From Terriglobales bacterium (GTDB lineage: Bacteria; Acidobacteriota; Terriglobia; Terriglobales; Acidobacteriaceae): a stretch of DNA of 64,000 nt. The notes under the pieces were generated by a model. It searched no databases. It was not told the DNA's origin and saw only the letters and a list, made by a program, of their open reading frames with translations. Position 1 is the stretch's first letter, and each line of letters starts with the position of its first letter. A program made the position numbers and the translations under genes. Shown here piece by piece: positions 48,843-58,045 of this stretch. The stretch is taken from contig JAOAPE010000001.1 of assembly GCA_025462725.1 (NCBI GenBank), forward strand, positions 62,001 to 126,000. The letters run 5' to 3'.

Positions 48843-50738
48843 TTATGCTGGAGCCGGTTCGCCGCCAGTTACTGGCTTGCGCTCTGGCTTTAGCACTTGC
48901 TGAAGCGGAGGATTCGGATCGTCAGGCTTGTTCATCGGTGGCAGGTCTTTATCATCGATGAGCAGCTTAATCTCGACGGCGTCCAAGACCTCGCGTTCGA
49001 GCAGCGCTTCTGCAATGCGGATCAGCGCGAGGCGCTCTTTGGTGATGAGGTCCTTGGCTGAGGTGTACGCATTGGTGATCAACAGGTTTACCTGCTGGTC
49101 AATCTTAATGGCAGTGTCTTCACTGTAGTCGCGATGCTGGTTGATCTCGCGGCCGAGGAATATCTGCTCTTCCTTCTTTCCGAAGGTCAACGGTCCAAGT
49201 TCGCTCATGCCGAATTCGCAGACCATCTTGCGGGCCAGTTCAGTGGCACGTTCAATGTCGTTTCCGGCACCGGTGGTCATCTCGTCGAGGAAGATCTCCT
49301 CGGCGATGCGTCCACCCATCAGGATTGCCAAGCGGGTCTGGAGATAGCTGCGTCCGTAGCTGTGCTGGTCAGTCTCCGGCAACTGCATGGTCACACCAAG
49401 CGCCATTCCGCGAGGAATGATGGTGACCTTGTGCAACGGATCGGAGTTAGGCAGCTTCGCGGCAACTAGTGCGTGTCCCGCCTCGTGATACGCGGTGTTG
49501 CGCTTTTCCTGATCAGTCAACAGAAGCGACTTGCGCTCCGCGCCCATCAGAACTTTGTCCTTCGCCATCTCGAAGTCATACATCATGACTTGCTTGCGGT
49601 TGAAGCGGGCAGCAACCAGCGCGGCCTCATTCACCATGTTGGCAAGATCAGCGCCGGAGAACCCCGGTGTACCGCGAGCCAAGACGCCAAGCTGAACGTC
49701 ATCTGACATAGGAATCTTGCGGGTATGAACGCGGAGGATCTCTTCGCGTCCGCGAACGTCAGGACGCGAGACCACGACTCGGCGATCGAAACGGCCAGGG
49801 CGCAGAAGCGCGGGATCGAGAACGTCAGGGCGATTAGTGGCGGCGACAAGGATCACGCCGTCATTAGATTCGAATCCGTCCATCTCAACCAGCAATTGGT
49901 TGAGGGTCTGCTCGCGCTCGTCGTGTCCGCCGCCGAGGCCTGCGCCACGATGACGTCCGACTGCGTCAATCTCGTCGATGAAGATGATGCAAGGAGCATT
50001 TTTCTTGCCCTGCTCGAAGAGGTCGCGAACGCGGCTTGCGCCAACGCCGACGAACATCTCAACGAAATCTGAACCGGAGATGGAAAAGAAAGGAACATTG
50101 GCTTCGCCGGCGACCGCGCGGGCAAGCAAAGTCTTGCCGGTTCCCGGAGGGCCTACGAGCAGAACGCCCTTGGGGATACGTCCGCCAAGCTTTTGGAATT
50201 TCTGCGCTTCACGCAGGAACTCGATGATCTCTTTCAGTTCCTCTTTGGCTTCATCCACGCCAGCAACATCTTTGAAAGTGATCTTCTTCTGCTGCATGGA
50301 GAGCAAGCGCGCGCGGCTCTTGCCGAACGACAGTGCCTTGTTTCCGCCGGCCTGCATCTGCCGCATCATGAAGACCCAGAAGCCGATGATGAGGACGAAG
50401 GGCAACGCATTTACGAGGATGGTGACCCACATGCCTGCTTGCTGATCGACTACATTGACCTGGACGTTCTTTTCGCGAAGCAGTTTGTAGATGTCGGGAT
50501 AATTGGCAGGAATGGTGGTGTGGTACTTGGCGTTATCATTACGCAGCTTGCCCGTCACTTCGCTGCCCCGAATGGTGGCGTCAACGACTGAGCCTTGCTC
50601 AACGTTGGCCATGAACTCCGTGAGGCTGATGTCCTTATCTTTCGCCCCATTGGTGCCGCGCTGCACAACTTGCCAGAGCACGATGGCTGCGACCGCTAGT
50701 ACCACCCAGGTAATGACCTGCTTTACTGTCGAATTCAC
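48843..50738 (-). CDS. ftsH: ATP-dependent zinc metalloprotease FtsH
   Basis: Membrane-bound AAA+ protease for quality control and for degradation of regulators such as LpxC. The 631-residue protein has a first membrane helix (residues 7-24), a periplasmic domain, a second helix (about 105-128), the AAA+ module with GPPGTGKT and [13 protein letters not shown], and the peptidase site HEAGH in [14 protein letters not shown]. The start is GTG 50738, with TAGGAG six bases upstream. An inverted repeat TTTACCC-N9-GGGTAAA lies upstream at 50905-50927, and a terminator of the hpt transcript sits between them and hpt. Gene order tilS-hpt-ftsH is an old conserved one. Confidence 0.97.
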   Translation of the reverse strand: MNSTVKQVITWVVLAVAAIVLWQVVQRGTNGAKDKDISLTEFMANVEQGSVVDATIRGSEVTGKLRNDNAKYHTTIPANYPDIYKLLREKNVQVNVVDQQAGMWVTILVNALPFVLIIGFWVFMMRQMQAGGNKALSFGKSRARLLSMQQKKITFKDVAGVDEAKEELKEIIEFLREAQKFQKLGGRIPKGVLLVGPPGTGKTLLARAVAGEANVPFFSISGSDFVEMFVGVGASRVRDLFEQGKKNAPCIIFIDEIDAVGRHRGAGLGGGHDEREQTLNQLLVEMDGFESNDGVILVAATNRPDVLDPALLRPGRFDRRVVVSRPDVRGREEILRVHTRKIPMSDDVQLGVLARGTPGFSGADLANMVNEAALVAARFNRKQVMMYDFEMAKDKVLMGAERKSLLLTDQEKRNTAYHEAGHALVAAKLPNSDPLHKVTIIPRGMALGVTMQLPETDQHSYGRSYLQTRLAILMGGRIAEEIFLDEMTTGAGNDIERATELARKMVCEFGMSELGPLTFGKKEEQIFLGREINQHRDYSEDTAIKIDQQVNLLITNAYTSAKDLITKERLALIRIAEALLEREVLDAVEIKLLIDDKDLPPMNKPDDPNPPLQQVLKPERKPVTGGEPAPA

Positions 50739-50904
50739 TGATTACTCCTACTAGAAATCTGAAAAGACTTTCCCACGACAACCAACCTGTTCAAGCTGGA
50801 AGTGAAAATGAAACAACTAACAACCGCGTGGGGGATGAGTCCGTAGTTCTTCTCGCCTTATATAGATGCGAAAGGCGGGATTTCGATTGAATCACTACAA
50901 AGAT

Positions 50905-50927
50905 TTTACCCCTTTTAGACGGGTAAA
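50905..50927 (-). promoter_or_regulatory. Inverted repeat upstream of ftsH
   Basis: TTTACCC (50905-50911) and GGGTAAA (50921-50927) form a perfect 7-bp inverted repeat with a nine-base spacer, about 170 bases upstream of the ftsH start. The geometry is operator-like (the same spacer length as CIRCE, but a different sequence). No firm -35/-10 pair could be placed. Confidence 0.4.
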
Positions 50928-50976
50928 GTTCCCGTTTGACTATCTATTTCCACCTAAATTCCACCTGAGAAGACAG

Positions 50977-50999
50977 AAAAACGGGCGAAATTCGCCCGT
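50977..50999 (-). terminator. Terminator of the tilS-hpt transcript
   Basis: ACGGGCGAA and TTCGCCCGT form a perfect 9-bp stem with a single-base loop core (50981-50999). Read on the minus strand it is followed by TTTT (50977-50980). It separates hpt from ftsH. Confidence 0.85.
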
Positions 51000-51043
51000 C
51001 GTCTGTAAGTAGTTGGAAACACAAGAGCCGCTTTCGGGGTGTG

Positions 51044-51583
51044 TTAGTCCCTCGCTAATACGCCGATGTAAGGCAGGTTACGCCCCAGTTGCGGGGCTCC
51101 AAGTCCGTATCCGACGACAAAGGATTCGTCGAGCAAAAAGCCGAAGTATTCGGGATGAAGCATGACGCGCCGCTCGGATTGTTTGTCCAAAAGGGTGCAG
51201 ATCTTGACCGAAGCGGCACCGCGTGTGGTGAAATTGCGCACCAAGAACTCGCTGGTCACGCCAGATTGGATCAATGCTTCAACAAGCAGCACGTCTTTAC
51301 CGGTGACATCAGTCTCAGGCGTGTAGAAGATCTCAGTAGTGTTGGTGCTGCCCTGGCGGGTTTCGCGGGTGTCAGCGGTGACGAAGTTACAGACGACCGG
51401 AATCTCAAGTTGGCGGACAAAATCCGACATGAACATGAATCCGTTTTCGAGAACACAGATGACGTGCAAGGTCTTGCCGGCATAGTCCGAGCTGACTTGC
51501 TTGGCTATTTCAGAGACGCGCTTTTGGATCTGCTCTGCCGTGAAAACTGTTTTCTTGATCTTTAGCTTGTGGCCGTTATTCAA
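51044..51583 (-). CDS. hpt: Hypoxanthine phosphoribosyltransferase homologue, altered PRPP loop
   Basis: A 179-residue type I phosphoribosyltransferase by fold and context: FTAEQIQKRVSEIAKQVSSD, LHVICVLENGFMFMSDFVRQ, then the PRPP-binding region. That region normally reads V-E-D-I-I-D-T/S-G-x-T; here it is LLVEALIQSGVTSEFL. The second acidic residue is Ala and the catalytic-base Asp is Gln, so the usual ribose/Mg contacts and the base are missing. The late VGYGLGAPQLGRNLPYIGVL matches the purine-binding end of HPRT. It may be inactive, use another mechanism, or act as a regulator. Gene order tilS-hpt-ftsH supports the HPRT family assignment. Confidence 0.8.
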   Translation of the reverse strand: MNNGHKLKIKKTVFTAEQIQKRVSEIAKQVSSDYAGKTLHVICVLENGFMFMSDFVRQLEIPVVCNFVTADTRETRQGSTNTTEIFYTPETDVTGKDVLLVEALIQSGVTSEFLVRNFTTRGAASVKICTLLDKQSERRVMLHPEYFGFLLDESFVVGYGLGAPQLGRNLPYIGVLARD

Positions 51584-51615
51584 TCGGTCCGCCTTCGTAT
51601 CAGAATAGCTCTCGT

Positions 51616-53103
51616 TCAGCTTTGTGCGTGGGGCGATGTTTCAATGATCAGTTGCTGTAGTTTGCCGTTTTCTTCGAGCCAAAGCTTGTTCGACCGCGTC
51701 GCGTAAACCCAAATCAGTTTGTTCCCGAGCGCGAGCACGGGCCAATTCTGGCGGTCGCCCGAGGGAATTTGTAGGTCTTCCAGCAACTCCTTCACTTTCT
51801 TTTCAGAGCCGCTTTGCGCTTGCTTGAATCGATCGCCTGCACGCCAATTTCGCAGCGTGAGGCTATCCGCCGCGCCGAGTGGTTCCATTTTGCCATCTTC
51901 TCCAGAGAAAAGAATGGGCGTTCTCTGCGGGGAATGAGCTGAAGTTTTCTCGGCTAGCGTCGGGTGATTATACCTCCCAAGTTGCTGATTAGCAGGTAGC
52001 AAATGCGCATACACAACTAGGTTCCCGCCAGGGACCGCTGTCTCTCCGGGAACTGGAAACGGCAGTTCGAAGGCTTGACCTTGTGCTGATTTCTTTGCCC
52101 GCTCAAAACGAAGTTCACGAAACGAGCGCTCGACGCGCCACCCGCCGGGAAGTTCGCATTTCTTTCCACCAGCGACGAGGGCGAGAATGTCAGCCACATG
52201 GTGGATGTCTAGTGCAATGCCGAGGGATTCAGCCGCCGCGCGAATGAGTCGACGCTGCAGGGCGAGCGGTTGTTTTAGCAGAGCCTCAATGCTGAGCCCA
52301 GAGGCGTCAACCTTCCCTGCTGAGCTTCGTCCGCCGCCGCGAACGGGCTTACCGGGCAGAAGAACGAAAGGCAGGAGCCGCGCTGTTTCGGCAGTCCAGA
52401 AGTGTTCCTCGTCACGCGTCACCTCCGCGGTGCGGGCGAGTGTTTCCACGATCGCGGGATTGTAGTCTCGGGCAAGAAGCGGGAGCAGTTCGTGACGAAT
52501 CTTATTGCGAGCGTGAACCACGTCAGAGTTGGTGGAGTCGTTGCACCAAGGTTGATTGCGGGATTTCAAAAACGCTTCAACTTCGGTACGACACCCTTCG
52601 AGAAGCGGACGGATGATGTTCTCATCCAGTTCAGGATGGATGCCGCCCAAACCGCGCGTTCCCGCACCGCGCAGCAGGCGGAGCAGAACGGTTTCAGCTT
52701 GATCGTCCATTGTGTGCGCGGTTGCAATCTTGTCGAGCGTGTTGTCAGCGATCATCTTGCGGAAGAATGCATATCGCAGATCGCGAGCCGCGGTTTCGAG
52801 GCTGATCTTTTCTGCCGCTGCGTGGGCGGGAGCATCGCCGCATGAGTGATGGAACGGCAATTCGAGTTTATTCGCCAGCTCGGCAACGAAGCTCTCATCT
52901 GCATCGGCTTCTGTGCCGCGAATCTTGTGATTCAAGTGAACGGCGGAAATAATAATCCCCAGTTCTGATCGCAATTCCGCAAGTGCCAAAAGCAAGGAGA
53001 CCGAGTCAGCGCCGCCAGAAACGGCCACACCGAGGCGGTCGCCCGGCTTGAGCAGGGCGTGCTTGCGGATGTACTTGAGGACGGCTTCCTTCACCTCCGT
53101 CAT
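51616..53103 (-). CDS. tilS: tRNA(Ile)-lysidine synthase
   Basis: Converts C34 of the minor tRNA-Ile(CAU) to lysidine using ATP, so that it reads AUA. The 495-residue protein has the N-type ATP pyrophosphatase loop LGVAVSGGADSVSLLLAL near residues 25-42, AVHLNHKIRGTEADADESFV, IATAHTMDDQAETVLLRLLR and GIHPELDENIIRPLLEGCR. The C-terminal domains typical of long TilS follow (residues 250-490). It is followed 32 bases later by hpt on the same strand and is divergent from ispD. Confidence 0.95.
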   Translation of the reverse strand: MTEVKEAVLKYIRKHALLKPGDRLGVAVSGGADSVSLLLALAELRSELGIIISAVHLNHKIRGTEADADESFVAELANKLELPFHHSCGDAPAHAAAEKISLETAARDLRYAFFRKMIADNTLDKIATAHTMDDQAETVLLRLLRGAGTRGLGGIHPELDENIIRPLLEGCRTEVEAFLKSRNQPWCNDSTNSDVVHARNKIRHELLPLLARDYNPAIVETLARTAEVTRDEEHFWTAETARLLPFVLLPGKPVRGGGRSSAGKVDASGLSIEALLKQPLALQRRLIRAAAESLGIALDIHHVADILALVAGGKKCELPGGWRVERSFRELRFERAKKSAQGQAFELPFPVPGETAVPGGNLVVYAHLLPANQQLGRYNHPTLAEKTSAHSPQRTPILFSGEDGKMEPLGAADSLTLRNWRAGDRFKQAQSGSEKKVKELLEDLQIPSGDRQNWPVLALGNKLIWVYATRSNKLWLEENGKLQQLIIETSPHAQS

Positions 53104-53158
53104 GTTACAACGGCGGGCGACTGAGTTGCGTACCGGGCAAAACTTGGCTGCGGCTGCC

Positions 53159-53167
53159 TGCTATACT
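53159..53167 (+). promoter_or_regulatory. Extended -10 promoter candidate for ispD-ispF
   Basis: TGCTATACT (extended -10) lies 30 bases upstream of the ispD start. A weak -35 may lie near 53139-53144. Promoter assignment is by motif only. Confidence 0.35.
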
Positions 53168-53196
53168 TTGTGACCCTGCGACATTGCAGGCTCGAT

Positions 53197-53922
53197 ATGA
53201 AGGTTTTTGTCATCATTCCGGCGGCTGGATTGGGAACTCGGATGGCAGCGGGAACGGCCAAGGCGGGGAGTCCTGGGCGCTCGAAGCAGTTTGTGGAGAT
53301 CGGGGGCACGCCGATCTTGATACATACGCTGCGTCGTTTCGCGGAAGTCCCGCAGGTGCAGCAGATATTTGTGGCACTACGCAAAGCGGAGATTAAGCAG
53401 TTCCAACCGCGGTTAAATCAAGAACCATTCGCGGACCGCGTTCGATTGGTGGAAGGCGGGGACAACAGGCAGCAGTCGGTAGCTAATGCGCTGGCGCAAG
53501 TGAAGGCGGATCCAAATGATGTGGTACTCGTGCATGACGCGGTGCGTCCGTTTGTGGATGCGGAAGTGATTGCGAACGTGATCAACGCGGCGAAGAAGAC
53601 CGGAGCAGCAATTGCGGGAATCCCCGCAGTGGACACGATCAAACAAGTAGACCGCACGGCGCAAGGCGCAATCATCACCTCGACAATCCCACGCGAACGA
53701 ATCGTCTTGGCGCAAACGCCGCAAGGGTTTACCTACTCCGTGATCAAAAAGGCCTTTGACGAAGCACAGGCCGACAACTTCACCGGAACAGACGAAGCAT
53801 CGCTGGTGGAGCGCTCAGGACATGAAGTGGCAGTGGTGATGGGGTCGCCAAGAAATATAAAGATAACTACACCCGGTGATATGCGATTAGCGGATTTTTA
53901 CTTAAAGCAGGGACAAGAATGA
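53197..53922 (+). CDS. ispD: 2-C-methyl-D-erythritol 4-phosphate cytidylyltransferase
   Basis: Third enzyme of the non-mevalonate isoprenoid route, which makes CDP-methylerythritol. I start at ATG 53197 (MKVFVIIPAAGLGTRMAAGT), since the earlier in-frame start precedes the family N-terminus by nine residues. The 241-residue protein shows the nucleotide-binding PAAGLGTRM, SKQFVEIGGTPILIHTL, the ribose motif VLVHDAVRPFVD and TGTDEASLVE. Between PAAGLGTRM and the KQF motif there are a few more residues than usual. ispF follows with a four-base overlap (ATGA). Confidence 0.95.
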   Translation: MKVFVIIPAAGLGTRMAAGTAKAGSPGRSKQFVEIGGTPILIHTLRRFAEVPQVQQIFVALRKAEIKQFQPRLNQEPFADRVRLVEGGDNRQQSVANALAQVKADPNDVVLVHDAVRPFVDAEVIANVINAAKKTGAAIAGIPAVDTIKQVDRTAQGAIITSTIPRERIVLAQTPQGFTYSVIKKAFDEAQADNFTGTDEASLVERSGHEVAVVMGSPRNIKITTPGDMRLADFYLKQGQE

Positions 53923-54383
53923 GAATCGGTTTCGGTTGGGATTCACACGAATTCAAGCAAGGCGTTCCGCTAATGATCGGCGGAGTAAAGCTGCCGCATG
54001 ACAAAGGACTCTCCGGACACTCGGATGGGGATGTCCTGTTGCACGCCATTACCGATGCGCTGCTTGGAGCGGTTGCGGCTGGGGATATCGGAAGTTATTT
54101 TCCGCCTTCGGATCCGAAGTGGAAGGGCGCTGACTCCGCAATCTTTTTGCTGGAAGCGCTGAAGCAGGTCAAGGCCAAGGGCTACAGGATTGAAAACGTG
54201 GATTCGACGCTGATTTTAGATTCGCCCAAGATCGGGCCGCATGCCAAGGCCATTCAGAGCCGCGTGGCAGAGTTGTTGGGAATTGCGCCGGATGCGGTGG
54301 GAATCAAGGCCAAGACACCTGAAGGAATGGGAACGGACAATGCGGCCATCGCACACGTCGCTGTTCTGTTAGAGAAGGCTTGA
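53919..54383 (+). CDS. ispF: 2-C-methyl-D-erythritol 2,4-cyclodiphosphate synthase
   Basis: Fifth enzyme of the same isoprenoid route; trimeric, Zn-dependent, 154 residues. Metal ligands are in FGWDSHEFKQG (Asp8, His10) and SGHSDGDVLLHAITDALLGA (His42); FPPSDPKWKGADS and NVDSTLILDSPKI complete the signature. Length and motifs are normal. It overlaps ispD by four bases. IspE is not in this window. Confidence 0.95.
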   Translation: MRIGFGWDSHEFKQGVPLMIGGVKLPHDKGLSGHSDGDVLLHAITDALLGAVAAGDIGSYFPPSDPKWKGADSAIFLLEALKQVKAKGYRIENVDSTLILDSPKIGPHAKAIQSRVAELLGIAPDAVGIKAKTPEGMGTDNAAIAHVAVLLEKA

Positions 54384-54393
54384 CGCTAACGGG

Positions 54394-57300
54394 CTAGGGG
54401 CGGATTGCGCGCTCGCCTTTTAGCTGCTTGATGAGGATGCGGACGATCATGCCGTCAAATTGTGTGCCGCTGGAACGTTCGAGATCGAGCATCGCGTCCA
54501 CCGGGCTCTTGCCGTCGGCGTAGGCGCGGTCTGTAGTCATGTTCACGTACGCTTCTGCGACTGCGATGATGCGTGCTCCCAAAGGAATCTGTTCTCCCTT
54601 GAGGCCGTCGGGATATCCGCCGCCATCGAAGCGCTCCTGATGATGTAGAACAAAACTCTGCGCTTGCTGAGTTCCTGGGACTGGGGCAACAATCTGCGCG
54701 CCCACCGCGCTGTGCGACTTCACTAATTGATACTCATCGAAACTCAATGCTGAAGGCTTATTCAACAGGCGCTCGGGCAAGATGATCTTGCCGACATCAT
54801 GCACGTAAGCGGCGAATGTCAGTTCGTGCGCATCGGCTTCGGGCAAGTCGAGTTCGTCAGCGATGGCGCGAACGTAGCTGGCAACGGTGTCCCCGTGTCC
54901 GGTTGCGTGAAGCTCTTTGCCCTCGAGTGCGCGAACGATGGAGCGGACCGCGTCCATCAGGACGAGTTGCTTATCTTTCTCGGGAACAGCTTCGGCGATG
55001 GCGTCCAATGCGGTCACGAGCTCTGCTGCTGTGGGGACGTAATCGCGGCGCAGCAAGCCATCAAGGTGCGTGTTGATGAGCTGACGGTGCTGTCCAATGG
55101 CCTCGCCTTCGAGCGACGGCTCCATGCTGAAAACTTTATTTCCGCCGGCGTGCTTCGATTTGTACATCCCTGCATCGGCCACGCGGATGATCTCTTCGAC
55201 TGTTGAACCGTGAAGCGGAAATTCTGCGACTCCGAAGCTGCCAGTGACGTGTCGTTCGTTGAGCATGGGATCGGTGGCGATCCAAAGGCGTAAGCGTTCG
55301 GAAAGAATGCTGGCTTGCTCAACGCCGGTTTCCGGCATGAGGACGACGAATTCGTCTCCGCCGTAACGGGCAACAACGTTGGATTGACGGACCTTTTGAT
55401 CGAGCAGCCGGCCGATGCGCGCAAGCACGAGATCACCTTCGAGGTGTCCCATGCTGTCATTCACTTCTTTGAATTTATCCAAATCGATCAGCACAACAGA
55501 GAACGGGCGACCGGAACGCATGGCGCGCTTGGATTCAGAAAGCAATGCTTCATTGAAGAAGCGGCGCGTCTTGATTCCCGTAAGCGGGTCGGTGATGGAT
55601 TGCTGCTCCATCTTCTGGAAGACGAAAACGTTGTGCAACGCTGTAGCGAGAAGGTCGGCGAGCGTTTGCAGGATTAAAACTTCTTCTTGCGGGAAAGCGC
55701 TTTCGCGGCGGCTCTCGACGTTGAGAAGTCCGAGCAAGCTTTCGCCGTAGGAGATGGGAAGGCAAAGTACCGAGCGCGAACCAGGAATAATGCCAAGCAA
55801 GTGTTCGGAGTGTCCCTGCTCTAAAGCCATCTCATTCGATCGGGCGACGCGACCCATGATGCCGACTCCGAGCGGGATGCGCTTGCCGATGGCCATGTCA
55901 ACGCTGCCGGCTTCGGCCTTTATCTCAATGTCCTTAGTGTTGTAGTCAACGATGCCAACGCCGATGTGGTCAAAATTAAAATTCTGCTGGATCTGGTCGA
56001 CGATCTCTTCCAGCATCTTTTCCGCATTCTGGCTGGAGATAGCGACTTTGGAGACGTTATTTAGAAATGCGAGATAGCGGGCGCGCTTTTGTTCCTGTGC
56101 GAAAAGGCGCGCGTTTTCAGTGGCAATTGCGACTTGTCGCGCTGCGGTTTGCAATATCTCCATATCACGCGGGCTGTAAACATTTTCACGCTCATAGTGG
56201 ATGACCGCCATGACTCCGATCGCCTTGCCGCCGCGCACGACAGGAACGCCGCAGAAAGACTTCGCTGGACGGCCTAGGACCATCGCCCCGAGTTGCTCAC
56301 GTACATGCTCCAGGTCTTTTTCGATCAAGAGTGGTTGACCGGTGCGGATGATGTGCTCGGTAAACCCGTATGTCACAGCGCGCTCACGCTTGGGAATCAG
56401 TGCCCCTTCTTCCATCTCAAGCTCGAACGAGATTTTTTCGCCTTCTTGAAAAGCGACGTAGAAAGTTCGCGTGTCGAAAAGCTGACCAAGTTCTTTGTGG
56501 ATGGCAGTGAGTACTTCGTCCTGGTCGAGCCGCGAACTTACAACTTGACCGATCTCTGTAAGCAGTTCGAATTCTTTAGTGCGGCGTTGAGCTTCATGGA
56601 GCAGCGCATATTTTTCCAGCGTAGTAGCGAGCTGCACGGCAAGACTCTTGACCAGCGCGGCTTCCGAATCGCCGATCGCCGACGATCGCTTATGCGGAAG
56701 TAGCAGAAGCCCCAAGACCCGGTCGCGAGTGCGGATACTCATCACCGTGAGGGAACCTATTGCTTGCGCTTTCAGTATTTCGGCAAAGCGCACCAGGCGG
56801 GAATCAGCCTGGGAACGGAGGACAGAGACTGGCAGGTTCTGAATGTCAGAGGCATCATCCGGATTCTTGATACGAAGCAGCGAGTCTATGGATTGGCCCA
56901 CTTCGGCCTCAACGGTGTTTATGAAGTTTTCTGGAAGTCCCCATTGCGCCGATGGAAGGACATTGCGAAACGGTTCCAAGGCATAGAACGCCATCCGATC
57001 AGACCTGGTGAGATTCCCCAAGCGCTCAAGCACCTTGTTCATGCTGGGCTGCAACTCAGCGGGAGAGAGCACGCGACTGAAATCCACTTCCAGAGTGGAG
57101 AAGGCCAACAGGTTCTCTTGCACCGTGCGGCGCTCATTCTCGTAGAGCACCATCACCATGGCAATGGCGATGAGCATTTGCGGCACCGGGCCCAGAACGT
57201 GTCCGTAGGTTTGCAGGATATTGCCGGCAAAAATCGTGTGCATCTGTCGCGAAAGCAACAGCAACGCCCAAAAGACCAGCGAGGCTGACAACAACTTGAA

Positions 57301-57780
57301 TGCGGCAGAGTGCAACCGCTTTCCTATTCGAGCAAATCTGAACGCGCTATAAACGAGCAGCGCGGAGAATCCAAATGCCGGGTCGGCGGGAATTTGCCAG
57401 TTTGCAGAACCAATAACAACGGCTTGTCCTCTGGTTGCGAACTGCACGCTCCAAGTGGCCCACGCTACCAAGATCCCAGCGAACACCAAATATTGTTTGC
57501 GCCAGCGAAAGGTGTCTTCAATGAGCGAAGTAGAAACGAATACGCACAGGATGGTGGCAGCGAAGCAATATCTTCCTGCAAGAAGCAGTGCACGATTCTG
57601 AATCGCAAGAAAGTAGATGGAAAGAAAAAGGTAAGAGAGCGAGTATGCAGCCCATCCGACCTGCCAGGCGCGGAAGTACTCGCGGCGTGTCTGCTTGTAG
57701 AGGAACGAGAACACTCCGAGCAGCAGCAGGGCAATCATGCCCGGCACGACAATAATCATGATGTTGTTTTCAGTCGTCAT
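54394..57780 (-). CDS. Membrane sensor with GAF x3, GGDEF and HD-GYP domains
   Basis: A 1128-residue c-di-GMP signalling protein. Residues 1-230 hold about seven hydrophobic segments (7TM-like sensor). Three GAF-type domains follow, roughly 240-385, 400-560 and 575-735, then a GGDEF domain with an intact active-site RYGGDEFVVL near residue 810, and an HD-GYP domain with YVHDVGKIILPERLL and HHQERFDGGGYPDGLKG near 995-1060. The inhibitory I-site RxxD just before GGDEF reads RQSN, so feedback binding may be weakened. Intact synthase and phosphodiesterase motifs in one chain suggest a bifunctional switch tuned by its sensors. It shares a divergent region with gltX. Confidence 0.9.
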   Translation of the reverse strand: MTTENNIMIIVVPGMIALLLLGVFSFLYKQTRREYFRAWQVGWAAYSLSYLFLSIYFLAIQNRALLLAGRYCFAATILCVFVSTSLIEDTFRWRKQYLVFAGILVAWATWSVQFATRGQAVVIGSANWQIPADPAFGFSALLVYSAFRFARIGKRLHSAAFKLLSASLVFWALLLLSRQMHTIFAGNILQTYGHVLGPVPQMLIAIAMVMVLYENERRTVQENLLAFSTLEVDFSRVLSPAELQPSMNKVLERLGNLTRSDRMAFYALEPFRNVLPSAQWGLPENFINTVEAEVGQSIDSLLRIKNPDDASDIQNLPVSVLRSQADSRLVRFAEILKAQAIGSLTVMSIRTRDRVLGLLLLPHKRSSAIGDSEAALVKSLAVQLATTLEKYALLHEAQRRTKEFELLTEIGQVVSSRLDQDEVLTAIHKELGQLFDTRTFYVAFQEGEKISFELEMEEGALIPKRERAVTYGFTEHIIRTGQPLLIEKDLEHVREQLGAMVLGRPAKSFCGVPVVRGGKAIGVMAVIHYERENVYSPRDMEILQTAARQVAIATENARLFAQEQKRARYLAFLNNVSKVAISSQNAEKMLEEIVDQIQQNFNFDHIGVGIVDYNTKDIEIKAEAGSVDMAIGKRIPLGVGIMGRVARSNEMALEQGHSEHLLGIIPGSRSVLCLPISYGESLLGLLNVESRRESAFPQEEVLILQTLADLLATALHNVFVFQKMEQQSITDPLTGIKTRRFFNEALLSESKRAMRSGRPFSVVLIDLDKFKEVNDSMGHLEGDLVLARIGRLLDQKVRQSNVVARYGGDEFVVLMPETGVEQASILSERLRLWIATDPMLNERHVTGSFGVAEFPLHGSTVEEIIRVADAGMYKSKHAGGNKVFSMEPSLEGEAIGQHRQLINTHLDGLLRRDYVPTAAELVTALDAIAEAVPEKDKQLVLMDAVRSIVRALEGKELHATGHGDTVASYVRAIADELDLPEADAHELTFAAYVHDVGKIILPERLLNKPSALSFDEYQLVKSHSAVGAQIVAPVPGTQQAQSFVLHHQERFDGGGYPDGLKGEQIPLGARIIAVAEAYVNMTTDRAYADGKSPVDAMLDLERSSGTQFDGMIVRILIKQLKGERAIRP

Positions 57781-57990
57781 TCAAAGCTGCGTAGAAATGG
57801 GGTCGGTCTGCTGCGCTCGAGGGCCTTCCAGAGAGTGAGGCAGAATAGCATGGGAACGCGCTATATCGCTCCTACATTCGTTAGCACTTAAGTAACTGAA
57901 ACGGGACCATTTCGGGAATCGATTATGCTTGAAGTGGCAGAAAATAGGAGACTTACGTGGGCGCTGGCTGAGGTTGGCAGTGGCGGTTCC

Positions 57991-58035
57991 TTGACGGTCT
58001 TTCTCCCCCGACCGTAACATCAGAGGTTCTCCTCT
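57991..58035 (+). promoter_or_regulatory. Candidate promoter and short hairpin before gltX
   Basis: TTGACG (57991-57996) and TAACAT (58015-58020) are 18 bases apart, a plausible housekeeping promoter. Just after it, AGAGG-TTCT-CCTCT (58022-58035) can form a hairpin 11 bases before the gltX ATG, close to where a ribosome would bind. No canonical ribosome binding site is visible at the right distance. Confidence 0.4.
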
Positions 58036-58045
58036 AAACCATCCA

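Noticed and set aside
53170-53196. Upstream start for ispD
   Set aside because: The nine extra residues precede the universal family N-terminus, so ATG 53197 is preferred.
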